Source of the DNA: Methylobacterium sp. NMS14P | GTDB lineage: Bacteria; Pseudomonadota; Alphaproteobacteria; Rhizobiales; Beijerinckiaceae | Assembly (NCBI RefSeq): GCF_028583545.1 | Contig: NZ_CP087106.1 | Span: 124,001 to 188,000, forward strand | DNA: 64,000 nt | Direction: 5' to 3' | Shown: one piece after another, positions 26,360 to 35,150 of the stretch | Layout: every line of letters begins with the position of its first letter | How positions within the stretch are numbered: the first letter of the stretch is position 1 | Made by a program: the position numbers and the translations under genes | The notes under the pieces: generated by a model | Told to the model about the DNA's origin: nothing | Database searches by the model: none | Seen by the model: the letters and a program-made list of their open reading frames with translations, nothing else

Positions 26360-26779
26360 ATGGCGACCGTGAAACTCTGGTCCGACGCCGAGGCCGAGGC
26401 CGAGGCCGACTCGCGCGTCCGCGCGGTCTTCGCCGACATCCGGGCGACCCGGGGATCCGACTTCGTCAACAATTTCTGGCGCGGCCTCGCCAACGATCCG
26501 GCGCTGCTCGAGCGCACGTGGTCCACCCTGAAGATCGTCATGGGGCCGGGGACACTCGATCCCGTCACCAAGGAACTGGTCTACATCGCGGTCTCGATCG
26601 CCAATGGCTGCCCGTACTGCATCCACTCGCACACCGCGGCGGCGCGGGCCAAGGGCTTGACGGACGCCCAGCACGGCGAGTTCCTGGCGGTGGTCGGGAT
26701 GGCCAACCAGACGAACGCGCTGGTCAACGGCCTGCAGGTCCCGGTCGATCCCGCCTTCAGAGTGGAGGAAGGTCCATGA
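26360..26779 (+). CDS. AhpD-like carboxymuconolactone decarboxylase family protein
   Basis: 139 residues from ATG at 26360, preceded by GGGGAGGGGG. The all-helical family core includes TKELVYIAVSIANGCPYCIHSH, giving Cys84-x2-Cys87 and His91, the redox motif of AhpD-type alkylhydroperoxidase proteins. It could reduce peroxides or act as a thiol redox partner. Its position between DUF779 and a cupin gene suggests handling of reactive carbonyls or peroxides, but that is inferred. Confidence 0.88.
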   Translation: MATVKLWSDAEAEAEADSRVRAVFADIRATRGSDFVNNFWRGLANDPALLERTWSTLKIVMGPGTLDPVTKELVYIAVSIANGCPYCIHSHTAAARAKGLTDAQHGEFLAVVGMANQTNALVNGLQVPVDPAFRVEEGP

Positions 26780-27216
26780 GTTCCGCGTCCGACACGGAGA
26801 ACCAGGGGTTCCGGGTGGTGCACGAGAGTGCGCCGTTCCGCGGCAAGCAGGGACACATCTACCGGCCGGCGATCTCGGCCGAGGCCGTGGGCTCGCGGGC
26901 GCTGCACATGCAGCTCCTCGAGATCCCGCCCGGCGAGCGGGCCCACGCCCACAAGCACGAATCCCACGAGACCGCGATCTACGTGCTGTCGGGTGTATCG
27001 GGCTGCTTCTGGGGCGAGCGGCTGGAGAATCACGCGATCGCGGGTGCCGGCGAGTTCGTCTACATCGCCGCCGACGTGCCGCACCTGCCCTACAACCGCA
27101 GCCAGACGGAGCCCGTCACGGCCGTGATCTCCCGGACGGACCCGAACGAGCAGGAGAGCGTCGTCCTGCTGCCGCACCTCGAGGCGGGCGTCGACTGGTC
27201 CAAGGCCGAGGCCTAG
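26776..27216 (+). CDS. Cupin-domain protein
   Basis: 146 residues from ATG at 26776, overlapping the previous stop (ATGA). A single cupin barrel (about 35-125) has the metal-binding pattern GERAHAHKHESHETAIYVLSG in motif 1 and GEFVYIAADVPHLPYN in motif 2, with several His and Glu ligands. Small one-barrel cupins range from dioxygenases to isomerases, so the reaction cannot be named. Third gene of the DUF779 operon and convergent with the Sel1 gene across only 4 bp. Confidence 0.88.
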   Translation: MSSASDTENQGFRVVHESAPFRGKQGHIYRPAISAEAVGSRALHMQLLEIPPGERAHAHKHESHETAIYVLSGVSGCFWGERLENHAIAGAGEFVYIAADVPHLPYNRSQTEPVTAVISRTDPNEQESVVLLPHLEAGVDWSKAEA

Positions 27217-27220
27217 CGGC

Positions 27221-28270
27221 TCAGCGCTGCTCGATCCGCTCGTTGGCGAGGCGCTCCGCCCGGGTGCGCTCGTCGGCCGACAGACCGGAGAGGGTCTGAT
27301 CCAGCCACGCGTCGGACAGGCCCTGTCCGGCGGCAGCGAGGTTCCACGCCGCCGCCTCCACGGGATTCTTGTTCACGCCGCGGCCCACGGCGTAGAGCCG
27401 CGCCACGCGGTTCTGCGCGATGGCGTTGCCGCGCGAGGCCGCGTGCAGGAAGTATCGGGCGGCCGCCCGCTCGTCCTTGGTGACGCCGTTGCCGTTGAAC
27501 AGCAGGATCGCGTACTCGACCTCGCTGGCGAGATCGCCGTTGTCGGCGCCGCGCCGGAACAGCTCCGCGGCCTTCGAGGGATCCTTCGCCACGCCGCGGC
27601 CCTGCAGGTAGAGCACGCCCAGGTCGTGCTGGGCCGGGCCGATCTCGGCGTCGGCCGCCTTGCGGAACTGCGCGGCCGCCGCCGCCTCGTCGGCGGTCGC
27701 GCCGGTGCCGATCAGGATCAGGCCGAGATTGTAGGCCGCGGTCGGCGAACCGTGGGCCGTCGCCTGCTCGAGCCAGCGTCGCCCGGCCTTCGGATCCTTC
27801 GGCATGCCGCGGCCGTCGAGGGCCATCAAGCCCAGCGAGGCCATGGCGGACGCGTCGTTCTGCGCGGCGGCCAGGCGGTACCAGTCGGCTGCCTTGACCG
27901 GATTCTGCTTCACGCCGAGGCCCTGATTGTACAGCTCGCCGAGCAGCGTCATGGCGGCGGCATCCTTGGGATTCGCCTCAATGCGCTTCGTCGCCTCGCG
28001 GAAGGCGGTGACGTACTGGCCCTTCTGGTAGGCGCCGTAGGCGAAATCCGGCGGCTGGCCGCCCGCCGGCGGCACGGCGCCGCGCGAGTAGTTCGGCGTG
28101 TACGGGCTCGGCAGTTCCGGCATCGGCGTCTTGCCGGTCTGCGCCGCGGGACCGATCGACCCGGGCGCCGCGGTCCGAGCCGGGTCGGCCGCCCCCGAGG
28201 CCGCCGAGGCCGGCAGTGCCAGAAGCGCGGCGCCGGCGAAGGCCGCCAGACGAACGTCGCGGCTCCTCAC
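27221..28270 (-). CDS. Sel1-repeat (TPR-like) exported protein
   Basis: 349 residues from GTG at 28270, overlapping the stop of the ThiE-like gene. A signal peptide occupies about residues 1-28. A Pro-rich linker leads to roughly six Sel1 repeats (about 85-330), recognisable as LGELYNQGLGVKQNPVKAADWY, LGVLYLQGRGVAKDPSKAAE and similar. Sel1 proteins are periplasmic or membrane-associated scaffolds. Its place at the end of the glycolytic run is unexplained and may reflect read-through. Confidence 0.88.
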   Translation of the reverse strand: MRSRDVRLAAFAGAALLALPASAASGAADPARTAAPGSIGPAAQTGKTPMPELPSPYTPNYSRGAVPPAGGQPPDFAYGAYQKGQYVTAFREATKRIEANPKDAAAMTLLGELYNQGLGVKQNPVKAADWYRLAAAQNDASAMASLGLMALDGRGMPKDPKAGRRWLEQATAHGSPTAAYNLGLILIGTGATADEAAAAAQFRKAADAEIGPAQHDLGVLYLQGRGVAKDPSKAAELFRRGADNGDLASEVEYAILLFNGNGVTKDERAAARYFLHAASRGNAIAQNRVARLYAVGRGVNKNPVEAAAWNLAAAGQGLSDAWLDQTLSGLSADERTRAERLANERIEQR

Positions 28271-28911
28271 GCCTCGGTCTCCCGGACGGCACGCTGGGCC
28301 CGCTCGACCGCGCCCGGGTCCTGCAGCCAGAGGCCGCTCTCCAGGCCGACGAACTCCGCACCCGTCGCGGCGAGCGGCGCGATCTCGTCGGCGGCGGCGG
28401 CCACCGCGATGCAGGGCGTCTCGAAGATCTCGGCCCACCACGCGGCGCGCGCCCGCACGGTCTCCGCCTCGGGCGCGACGCCGTCCGGGTACAGGCCGCC
28501 GAACATCAGGTAGTCGATCCCGGCCTCGCCGGCCTCCATCGCGCCGTGCTTGGTCTCCAGGCCGCCGGCGCCGAGGATGCGCCCCTCTCGGAGCCGGCCG
28601 CGCAGGTCCTTCAGGTCGCGCGGCTTGTCGACGTGGATGCCGTCGGCCCCACCGCGGATCGCCACCGTGGCGAGGTCGCCGGCGAAGCCCGGGCAGGCGA
28701 CGACCAGGGCCGCGCCGCGCTCCTGCACGATCGGGGCGGCCGACTTGACGCGGGCCGTCAGCCCGCGCTCGTCGGTGGTCGCGAGCCTCAGGATCACGGC
28801 GGCGACATCGCCGGCTTCGCTGGCGGCCTTCAGGGCCGCCACGAAATCCGCTAGGCCCTCCGCGTCGAGACCGTGCGGTCCGAGTAGGGCGAGACGGGCG
28901 CTGGTGCTCAT
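28267..28911 (-). CDS. ThiE-like protein, possibly catalytically degenerate
   Basis: 214 residues from ATG at 28911. TTG at 28923 is an alternative. The overall pattern is the TIM-barrel of thiamine phosphate synthase (ThiE/TenI), with DGIHVDKPRDL and IDYLMFGGLYPDG. Two signatures are altered: the GxHxGQxD motif reads GIHVDKPRD, and the G-x-S-x-H segment reads GAGGLETKH, while the usual T-x-TK after the GP-x-F loop is missing. It may bind thiazole or pyrimidine phosphate without full activity, or be a TenI-type relative. It lies between fba and Sel1 genes, a gene order I believe is common in Rhizobiales. Confidence 0.75.
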   Translation of the reverse strand: MSTSARLALLGPHGLDAEGLADFVAALKAASEAGDVAAVILRLATTDERGLTARVKSAAPIVQERGAALVVACPGFAGDLATVAIRGGADGIHVDKPRDLKDLRGRLREGRILGAGGLETKHGAMEAGEAGIDYLMFGGLYPDGVAPEAETVRARAAWWAEIFETPCIAVAAAADEIAPLAATGAEFVGLESGLWLQDPGAVERAQRAVRETEA

Positions 28912-28930
28912 CGCGGCCGACAACCAGCGC

Positions 28931-30001
28931 CTACTGCGGGCCGATCTTCGGGTCGAGGGCGCCGCTGGCGTAGCGCTTGGCCATCTCGGCGACGGAGATC
29001 GGGCGGATCTTCGAGCCCTTGCCGGCGGTGTTGAACTCCTCGAAGCGCTGCTTGCAGAGCTTCGTCATCGCCTCCATGGCGGGCTTCAGGTACTTGCGCG
29101 GGTCGAACTCGGACGGGTTCTCGGTGAGCACCTTCCGGATCTGGCCGGTCATCGCCATGCGGTTGTCGGTGTCGATGTTGATCTTGCGCACGCCGTGCTT
29201 GATGCCGCGCTGGATCTCCTCGACCGGGACGCCCCAGGTCGGCTTCATCTGGCCGCCGTACTGGTTGATGATGTCCTGCAGGTCCTGCGGCACCGACGAG
29301 GAGCCGTGCATGACGAGGTGGGTCGTCGGCAACCGGCGGTGGATCTCCTCGATCACGTTCATCGCCAGCACCTCGCCGTCGGGCTTGCGAGTGAACTTGT
29401 AGGCGCCGTGGCTTGTGCCCATGGCCACCGCCAGCGCGTCCACCTTGGTGGCCTCGACGAACTTCACCGCCTCTTCCGGGTCGGTCAGGAGCTGGTCGTG
29501 GCTCAGCGTGCCCTCGGCGCCGTGGCCGTCCTCGGCCTCGCCCTGGCCGCTCTCCAGCGAGCCGAGCACGCCCAGCTCGCCCTCGACCGAGACGCCGGCC
29601 CAGTGGGCCATCTTGGTCACGTTGCGGGTGATCTCGACGTTGTAGTTGTAGTCGGCCGGGGTCTTGCCGTCGGCCTTCAGCGAGCCGTCCATCATCACCG
29701 AGGTGAAGCTGTACTGGATGGCGGTGGCGCAGGTGGCTTCGTTGTTGCCGTGGTCGAGATGCATGCAGACCGGGATGTGCGGGTAGATCTCGACGAGGCC
29801 GTCGATCAGCTTGGCCAGCACGACGTCGTTGGCGTAGGCGCGGGCGCCGCGGCTCGCCTGGAGGATCACCGGCGAGTCGGTGGCGTCGGCGGCCGCCATG
29901 ATGGCGAGCCCCTGCTCCATGTTGTTCAGGTTGAACGCGGGCACGCCGTACTCGTACTCAGCGGCGTGATCGAGGAGCTGCCGGAGGGTGATGCGTGCCA
30001 T
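28931..30001 (-). CDS. fba: Fructose-bisphosphate aldolase, class II
   Basis: 356 residues from ATG at 30001. Class II zinc-aldolase motifs include [11 protein letters not shown], the ligand segment [28 protein letters not shown] and HGSSSVP. It splits fructose 1,6-bisphosphate to glyceraldehyde 3-phosphate and dihydroxyacetone phosphate, or the reverse in gluconeogenesis. In methylotrophic alphaproteobacteria the reverse direction is likely. The length and the KINIDTD segment fit the type also found with Calvin-cycle enzymes. It follows pgk and a small ORF on the same strand. Confidence 0.95.
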   Translation of the reverse strand: MARITLRQLLDHAAEYEYGVPAFNLNNMEQGLAIMAAADATDSPVILQASRGARAYANDVVLAKLIDGLVEIYPHIPVCMHLDHGNNEATCATAIQYSFTSVMMDGSLKADGKTPADYNYNVEITRNVTKMAHWAGVSVEGELGVLGSLESGQGEAEDGHGAEGTLSHDQLLTDPEEAVKFVEATKVDALAVAMGTSHGAYKFTRKPDGEVLAMNVIEEIHRRLPTTHLVMHGSSSVPQDLQDIINQYGGQMKPTWGVPVEEIQRGIKHGVRKINIDTDNRMAMTGQIRKVLTENPSEFDPRKYLKPAMEAMTKLCKQRFEEFNTAGKGSKIRPISVAEMAKRYASGALDPKIGPQ

Positions 30002-30064
30002 CGTGCGTGTCTTCCCGTTTCCCGTTTCGTCGTCCGCCCGATCGCCGGAGGCGCCGTGTGGCCC

Positions 30065-30328
30065 TCAGCTGAGCTGTATCGTGTCGCTCTGCCGAGTGCC
30101 CTGCTCTCGGTCAATCTCCGACGCGGCGCAGGGCATTCTTTCGGCGGATGATCCTCGCCCGGTCCGGCTCTCCGGGGCCGCGACGCGCTCCTCGACCTCG
30201 CCGACCCGCGCGTCGAGGTCGCCCGCCGTGGCGCGCATCATCACGACCGTCTCGGGCCACAGATCCGCCAAGCTCGCCCGGATGCCCTTCAGGATCTCGA
30301 AGGTCGCGCTCTCCACGTCGTCACCCAT
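30065..30328 (-). CDS. Small hypothetical, probable coiled coil
   Basis: 87 residues from ATG at 30328. The first 50 residues, with MGDDVESATFEILKGIRASLADLW and RVGEVEERV, look helical and coiled-coil-like, while the tail is polar and low in structure. I do not recognise a family. It lies between pgk and fba on the same strand, and similar small DUF-type proteins do occur inside glycolytic runs of related bacteria. Coding potential is moderate, and the alternative is an untranslated spacer. Confidence 0.5.
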   Translation of the reverse strand: MGDDVESATFEILKGIRASLADLWPETVVMMRATAGDLDARVGEVEERVAAPESRTGRGSSAERMPCAASEIDREQGTRQSDTIQLS

Positions 30329-30406
30329 CGACTCGGCCCCCCGGCCGATGAAGGCCGGCAGTATAGACAGGGTCGGGCAGCAGGGGGAGGAGAGCAAGGC
30401 GCCCTT

Positions 30407-31609
30407 TCAGCCCTTCGCCCGCAGCGCCTCGACCCCCGGGAGGGCCTTGCCTTCCAGCCACTCGAGGAAGGCGCCGCCGGCGGTCGACACGTAGGTGAAG
30501 TCCTGCGCCACGCCGGCGTGGTTGAGCGCGGCCACGGTGTCGCCGCCGCCCGCCACCGAGACGAGCTGCCCGTCCTTCGTCCGCGCGGCCGCGTGCTTGG
30601 CGGCGGCCACGGTCGCGGCGTCGAACGGGGCGAGCTCGAAGGCGCCGAGCGGGCCGTTCCACACCAGGGTCTTGGCCCCGTCGATGGCGGCGTTGATCTC
30701 GGCGACCGAGCGCGGGCCGGCATCGAGGATCATGCTCGCGTCCGGCACGGCGCCCACCGGCACGGTCTCGTGGGGGGCCTGCGCCTTGAACTCGCTCGCG
30801 GCGACCGCGTCGACCGGCAGGATGATCCGGCACCCGGCCTTCTCGGCCGCCGCCAGGATGCGCGTGGCTGTCTCGGCGAGATCCTTCTCGCAGAGGGACT
30901 TGCCCACCGCCTTGCCCTGCGCGTGCAGGAAGGTGTTGGCCATGCCGCCGCCGATCACCAGCATGTCGACCTTGGCGACGAGGTTCTCCAGGAGATCGAT
31001 CTTCGACGAGACCTTGGCGCCGCCGACCAGCGCGATCACCGGGCGCTGGGGCGATTCCAGGCCCTTGGTCAACGCGTCGAGCTCGGCCTGCATCTCGCGG
31101 CCCGCGTAGGCCGGCAGCCGGTGCGCCAGACCCTCGGTCGACGCGTGGGCGCGGTGGGCCGCCGAGAACGCCTCGTTGACGTAGACGTCACCGTTCGCCG
31201 CCAGGGCGTCCGCGAAGGCCGCGTCGTTCTTCTCCTCACCCGCGTGGTAGCGGGTGTTCTCGAGGAGGAGGACGTCACCGTCCTTCAGGGCCGCCACCGC
31301 CTGCGCGGCCGCGTCGCCGACGCAGTCCGCCGCGAAGGCGACGCTGCGCCCGAGGGCGTTGCCGAGGGCGGGAACCACCGGCTCCAGCGAATCCTTCGGC
31401 TCGCGCTTGCCCTTCGGCCGGCCGAAATGGGCGAGCAGGATCACCCTGGCGCCCTGCTCGGCGACCTCGCGGATCGTCGGCGCGACGCGCTCGATGCGGG
31501 TCGCGTCGGTCACCCGCCCGCTCTCCATGGGCACGTTCAGGTCGACGCGCATGAGGACCCGCTTGCCCTTGAGGGAGCCGGCGTCGTCGAGGGTGCGGAA
31601 GGCGCTCAT
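30407..31609 (-). CDS. pgk: Phosphoglycerate kinase
   Basis: 400 residues from ATG at 31609. Signature sequences are [45 protein letters not shown] and the ATP-binding [12 protein letters not shown]. The enzyme interconverts 1,3-bisphosphoglycerate and 3-phosphoglycerate with ADP/ATP. It sits between gap and fba in the same direction, with a small membrane-protein gene between it and gap. A 110-codon upstream extension of the frame overlaps that gene and is not coding for Pgk. Confidence 0.96.
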   Translation of the reverse strand: MSAFRTLDDAGSLKGKRVLMRVDLNVPMESGRVTDATRIERVAPTIREVAEQGARVILLAHFGRPKGKREPKDSLEPVVPALGNALGRSVAFAADCVGDAAAQAVAALKDGDVLLLENTRYHAGEEKNDAAFADALAANGDVYVNEAFSAAHRAHASTEGLAHRLPAYAGREMQAELDALTKGLESPQRPVIALVGGAKVSSKIDLLENLVAKVDMLVIGGGMANTFLHAQGKAVGKSLCEKDLAETATRILAAAEKAGCRIILPVDAVAASEFKAQAPHETVPVGAVPDASMILDAGPRSVAEINAAIDGAKTLVWNGPLGAFELAPFDAATVAAAKHAAARTKDGQLVSVAGGGDTVAALNHAGVAQDFTYVSTAGGAFLEWLEGKALPGVEALRAKG

Positions 31610-31644
31610 GCGGTCTGGTGCGGTCCTGTGCGGGGCGAGGGCGA

Positions 31645-32130
31645 TTACTGCGCGGTGGTGCCGATGGTGGCCCGCTGCGGCAGCAGGCGGTCGAGATTGA
31701 GCCGCTGGACGGCGACCATCAGGACGACGGTGAGGATGGCGGTGATCACGGCGGTGAGGACCAGGGCGCCGGTCCCGGGCAGGCGCCGGGTGCGCTCGGC
31801 GAGGCCGCGCATCTCCGTCCGGAGCGCCGCGAGGTCGGACTGGCGCGCGGATTCGTTCATCCGGTTCGCGGCGTTCTCGACCTTGTCCTCGACCCGGGAC
31901 AGCAGCGCCTCGGAGCGGGCGTACTTGTCCTCGATGCGCGAGCACTTGTCCTCGATGCGCGCGAGCTGATCGAAGAGCTGGTTGGCCGGGAGCGCGTGCG
32001 ACGGGACCGCGGAGGATGCGGGTGCCGCGGTCGGTGCCACGGCGGGTGCGGTGGGCGGCGGCGGAGCCGGCCTGGGGGCGGGCGGCACGGCAGCCGGCCC
32101 GCTCGACGTGCCCTGCGAAGCGTCGGTCAT
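31645..32130 (-). CDS. Hypothetical Pro-rich, coiled-coil, single-pass membrane protein
   Basis: 161 residues from ATG at 32130. A Pro/Ala-rich N-terminal stretch (10-48) leads to a helical region (51-115) with heptad-like [22 protein letters not shown], then one membrane helix near 119-141, and a short tail with [11 protein letters not shown]. No family is recognised. It lies between gap and pgk, so it is likely co-transcribed with glycolytic genes. A scaffold role at the membrane is possible but has no direct support. Confidence 0.68.
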   Translation of the reverse strand: MTDASQGTSSGPAAVPPAPRPAPPPPTAPAVAPTAAPASSAVPSHALPANQLFDQLARIEDKCSRIEDKYARSEALLSRVEDKVENAANRMNESARQSDLAALRTEMRGLAERTRRLPGTGALVLTAVITAILTVVLMVAVQRLNLDRLLPQRATIGTTAQ

Positions 32131-32219
32131 CCCTGGAGAGTCCCTGGTTCGAAGATAGGCCGTCCGAAGAGAGGTGCGGCCGCCGACCCCTCGGGAGGCG
32201 GCGGCCGCTGCAGTCCGGC

Positions 32220-33224
32220 TCAGATGAGCTTGGCCATCGCCACGGCCGTGTCGGCCATGCGGTTCGAGAAGCCCCACTCGTTGTCGTACCAAGTCAGAAT
32301 GCGCACCAGCACGCCGTCCATGACCTTGGTCTGGTCGAGGTGGAAGGTCGACGAGTGCGGATCGTGGTTGAAGTCGATCGAGACGTTCGGCCGGTCGGTG
32401 ACGCCGAGCACGCCCTTCAGCGGGCCCGCGGCCGCGGCCTTGATCGCGTCGTTGATCTCCTGGACCGTGGTCGCGCGCTTGGCCGTGAACACGAGGTCCA
32501 CCGCCGAGACGTTCGGGGTCGGCACGCGGATCGCGGTGCCGTCGAGCTTGCCCTTCAGCTCGGGGAGCACGAGGCCGACGGCCTTGGCGGCGCCGGTCGA
32601 GGTCGGGATCATCGAGAGCGCCGCGGCGCGGGCCCGGTAGAGATCCTTGTGCATCTGGTCCAGCGAGGGCTGGTCGTTGGTGTAGGAGTGGATCGTGGTC
32701 ATGAAGCCGCGCTCGATGCCGACCGCCGCGTCCAGCACCTGCGCGACCGGGGCGAGGCAGTTCGTGGTGCAGGAGGCGTTCGACACGACGTGGTGCTCGC
32801 TGGTGAGCTTGTCATGGTTGACGCCGTAGACCACCGTCAGGTCGGCGCCGTCGGCCGGGGCCGAGACGAGGACGCGCTTGGCGCCGGCGTCGAGATGGGC
32901 CTTGGCCTTGTCCTTCGAGGTGAAGATGCCGGTGCACTCGAGCGCGATGTCGACGCCGAGGTCGCGGTGCGGCAGCTCGGCCGGGTTGCGCACGGCCGTG
33001 ACCTTGATGCGCTTGCCGTTCACCACCAGGAACTCGCCGTCCACCGCCACCTCGCCGGGGAAGCGGCCGTGCACCGAGTCGTAGCGGAGCAGGTGGGCGT
33101 TGGTCTCCACCGGGCCGAGATCGTTGATCGCCACGACCTCGATGTCGCTGCGGCCGGCTTCCGCGATCGCCCGCAGGACGTTGCGGCCGATGCGTCCGAA
33201 CCCGTTGATGGCAACCTTCGTCAC
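32220..33224 (-). CDS. gap: Glyceraldehyde-3-phosphate dehydrogenase, type I
   Basis: 334 residues. The start is GTG at 33224, chosen because AAGGAG lies at the proper distance and [15 protein letters not shown] follows directly. The catalytic Cys152 is in [12 protein letters not shown], and HxD and the [10 protein letters not shown] segment complete the family signature. The NAD-binding fold begins at once, so no N-terminal piece is missing. It oxidises glyceraldehyde 3-phosphate with phosphate and NAD(P). First gene of the minus-strand glycolytic run, preceded by a strong promoter 264 bp upstream. Confidence 0.96.
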   Translation of the reverse strand: MTKVAINGFGRIGRNVLRAIAEAGRSDIEVVAINDLGPVETNAHLLRYDSVHGRFPGEVAVDGEFLVVNGKRIKVTAVRNPAELPHRDLGVDIALECTGIFTSKDKAKAHLDAGAKRVLVSAPADGADLTVVYGVNHDKLTSEHHVVSNASCTTNCLAPVAQVLDAAVGIERGFMTTIHSYTNDQPSLDQMHKDLYRARAAALSMIPTSTGAAKAVGLVLPELKGKLDGTAIRVPTPNVSAVDLVFTAKRATTVQEINDAIKAAAAGPLKGVLGVTDRPNVSIDFNHDPHSSTFHLDQTKVMDGVLVRILTWYDNEWGFSNRMADTAVAMAKLI

Positions 33225-33673
33225 GGCGTGACTCCTTCCTGATGCGGCTCGCCGCCCGCCGGACCTCGGGGCGGTCCGCGGAGCGGTCTCGGCGGCCCGC
33301 CGTACCGTCCGGGCCGGGCCGGGCGGGATCTGGGCGGGCGGGTTTGAACCTGCGATGAACCGGACCGGGAGAGGCCGGGCTTCCACGCCCGTGACCGTCG
33401 GATCGGACGGTGTCGGCTGAGGCCTCGGAACTGTCGCGGACCGGCCCTCCGGCATGTCTCGCGCGGTCCCTCTCGGGATCGCGCGGCTGTCTAGCATGGA
33501 GCCTCGACCTGTCAAACGCGTCGCTGTGACAAAGACCTTCGATCCACCGACCAATAAACAGGAGTCGCGACAATCCATTCGGCCAACGGGCAGATCGGGG
33601 ATCGAACGCGTTTTCGCGCTGGAATTTCGCCTGCATTCGACGGAAAGCTTCGCCTCGGGGTAGACGAAGAACC
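33225..33673. other. Divergent control region: gap leader and DUF4164 upstream region
   Basis: 449 bp between gap and the DUF4164 gene. The gap promoter (33488-33515) implies a leader of about 255 nt on the minus strand. That leader includes a short CCGTC/GACGG stem near 33390-33410 and a GC-rich stretch, but no known riboswitch could be assigned by eye. No promoter for the plus side stands out. The AT-rich part near 33520-33570 is where one would be expected. Confidence 0.4.
33488..33515 (-). promoter_or_regulatory. Promoter of the gap operon
   Basis: Read on the minus strand, a perfect TTGACA (33510-33515), a 16-bp spacer and TAGACA (33488-33493) form one of the best promoter pairs in the window, upstream of gap. 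Confidence 0.6.
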
Positions 33674-33958
33674 ATGGCCGACGAGACCGAGACCCGTTCC
33701 ATCGACGATGCGCTCAGCCGGCTCGAAGCGGCGATCAACCGCCTCGACGCCGTCGTCCAGCACCGCCTCGAGACCGACGCGCAGCCCGACGACCGGGACG
33801 CGGAACTCGCCCTGATGGACGAGGATCGGGCCCGGCTCGCCGCCGCCCTCGACGCGGCGAGCGCCCGCCTCGCCACGGTCTCGGCGACGACCGGGGAGGT
33901 CGGGCACCGGCTCGACCGGGCCATCGAGACCGTTCAGGATGTGCTCGGACGCGCCTGA
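33674..33958 (+). CDS. DUF4164 family protein
   Basis: 94 residues from ATG at 33674. The protein is nearly all helix, with coiled-coil character from [21 protein letters not shown] onward, as in DUF4164. It precedes zapA by 42 bp in the order seen in Rhizobiales. A role in division or as a ZapA partner is suggested by context only. Confidence 0.85.
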   Translation: MADETETRSIDDALSRLEAAINRLDAVVQHRLETDAQPDDRDAELALMDEDRARLAAALDAASARLATVSATTGEVGHRLDRAIETVQDVLGRA

Positions 33959-34000
33959 CCCCACCGCCCACGCCCGTCGGAGCGACCAGCGGAGCCACCC

Positions 34001-34372
34001 TTGCCGCAGATCAACGTGACCATCGACGGCCGCAGCTACCGCATGGCCTGCGGCGCGGGGGAGGAGGCGCATCTCACGGGTCTCGCCGCCACCCTCGACG
34101 GGCGCATCGCCGAGATGCGCAAGAGCTTCGGCGAGATCGGCGACATGCGCCTGCAGGTCATGGCGGCGCTGACCATCGCCGACGAGCTCGCGGAGCTGCG
34201 TTCGCGGATCGCGGCGCTGGAAGGCGACGTCGCGGAGCTGCGCGCCGCCGCCGAGACCGCGGAGCGGGGGCGGGCGGAGGATGCCGAGCGGGCCGCGTTC
34301 GGGATCGGTCGGGCGGCCGAGCATATCGGGAGGCTCGCCGACGCCCTCGGCGGGTCGGCGCCGCGGGCCTGA
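34001..34372 (+). CDS. zapA: Cell division protein ZapA
   Basis: 123 residues from TTG at 34001, with GGAG (33991-33994) before it. An N-terminal beta-rich head (PQINVTIDGRSYRMACGAGEEAHL) and a long helix (about residues 50-100) are the ZapA layout. ZapA bundles FtsZ filaments in the Z ring. The C-terminal helix is longer than in E. coli and common in alphaproteobacteria. No 6S RNA or 5-formyltetrahydrofolate cyclo-ligase gene, the usual downstream partners, was identified. Confidence 0.9.
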   Translation: MPQINVTIDGRSYRMACGAGEEAHLTGLAATLDGRIAEMRKSFGEIGDMRLQVMAALTIADELAELRSRIAALEGDVAELRAAAETAERGRAEDAERAAFGIGRAAEHIGRLADALGGSAPRA

Positions 34373-34515
34373 CCCTCGGTGCGCGGACGGGCTTCGCGTG
34401 GGCCGACGTCCGAGTGGAACCGAGACAGGCCGCGCGCGACTCTTCGAGAGCGGTTCCCGATCGTCTTGCGACGGTCGGGAAGGACGACGATCCCGGTCGA
34501 GACAGCCGCGCCATG

Positions 34516-34606
34516 CCCCCTCCGCCGTGCGGGAGAGGGCCGGGGTGAGGGCCGAGAAGTCTCAGGATCGAGCCCGAGATCGACGCGCCCCGTGCGGCAC
34601 GGGCTC
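34516..34606. repeat. REP-like intergenic element and overlapping hairpins downstream of zapA
   Basis: The segment from 34516 carries a CCCCCTCC...GGGAGAGGGCCGGGGTGAGG pattern, like repetitive intergenic elements in many proteobacteria. It is followed by GAGCCCG/CGGGCTC (34570-34576 and 34600-34606) around an inner CCCGTGC/GCACGGG hairpin (34589-34603). The two hairpins share bases and exclude each other. The element may end zapA transcription. Confidence 0.4.
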
Positions 34607-34641
34607 AGCGCGCCTCCGCCTCACCTTGATCGGGACCGGCT

Positions 34642-35046
34642 CTAGGAGGGAGTCGCGTCGAACCGGGTGCGCGCCGCCTGGATGGCGCCGTGGCTCTCCT
34701 CCGCCCATTGGACGAGGCGCGCGAGCGGCTCGAGCAGCGCGACCCCGAGATCCGTGAGCCGGTACTCGACGCTGGGCGGCTTCGTCGGGAACACCGTCCG
34801 CGCGACGAAACCGTTCCGCTCCAGGTCCCGCAGCGTCTGCGTCAGCATCCGTTTCGAGATGTCGGGCAGCGTGCGGAGGAGGGCGCTGAACCGGTGCGGC
34901 CCGTCGGCAAGGGCGATCAGGAGCAGCATCGACCACTTGTCGCCGACCCGGTCCAGCACGTCCCGGACCGGGCACGCCGCCGGATCGAGGGTGCCGGCCT
35001 GCCACGCCGCGTACTTGGCCGCCAGCTCGAGGCGGGCGGGCGGCAC
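34642..35046 (-). CDS. HxlR family transcriptional regulator
   Basis: 134 residues. The start is GTG at 35046, preferred because GGAGGAG lies just upstream at ideal spacing. A TTG at 35076 extends the frame without a site. The winged-helix HxlR domain has the conserved [19 protein letters not shown] opening (Cys25) and [19 protein letters not shown] recognition helix. In HxlR proteins such as QorR and YodB, that conserved cysteine senses quinones or oxidants. It diverges from the reductase gene, so it probably controls it. Confidence 0.9.
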   Translation of the reverse strand: MPPARLELAAKYAAWQAGTLDPAACPVRDVLDRVGDKWSMLLLIALADGPHRFSALLRTLPDISKRMLTQTLRDLERNGFVARTVFPTKPPSVEYRLTDLGVALLEPLARLVQWAEESHGAIQAARTRFDATPS

Positions 35047-35150
35047 GGCGGTCTCCTCCGAGTAACCTGGTCCCAAAATCCTGCCTCCTTCACCACCCCT
35101 ACGGTCTCATCTAGTGACCTTGTTCCGGGATTGAACCTCAAGGAGCGAGC

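Noticed and set aside
28912..28930. Thiamine pyrophosphate riboswitch before the ThiE-like gene
   Set aside because: Only 19 bp separate it from fba, too short for the element.
34373..34641. 6S RNA (ssrS), expected downstream of zapA
   Set aside because: No long closed-bubble hairpin or recognisable consensus could be traced by eye. A covariance search would decide.
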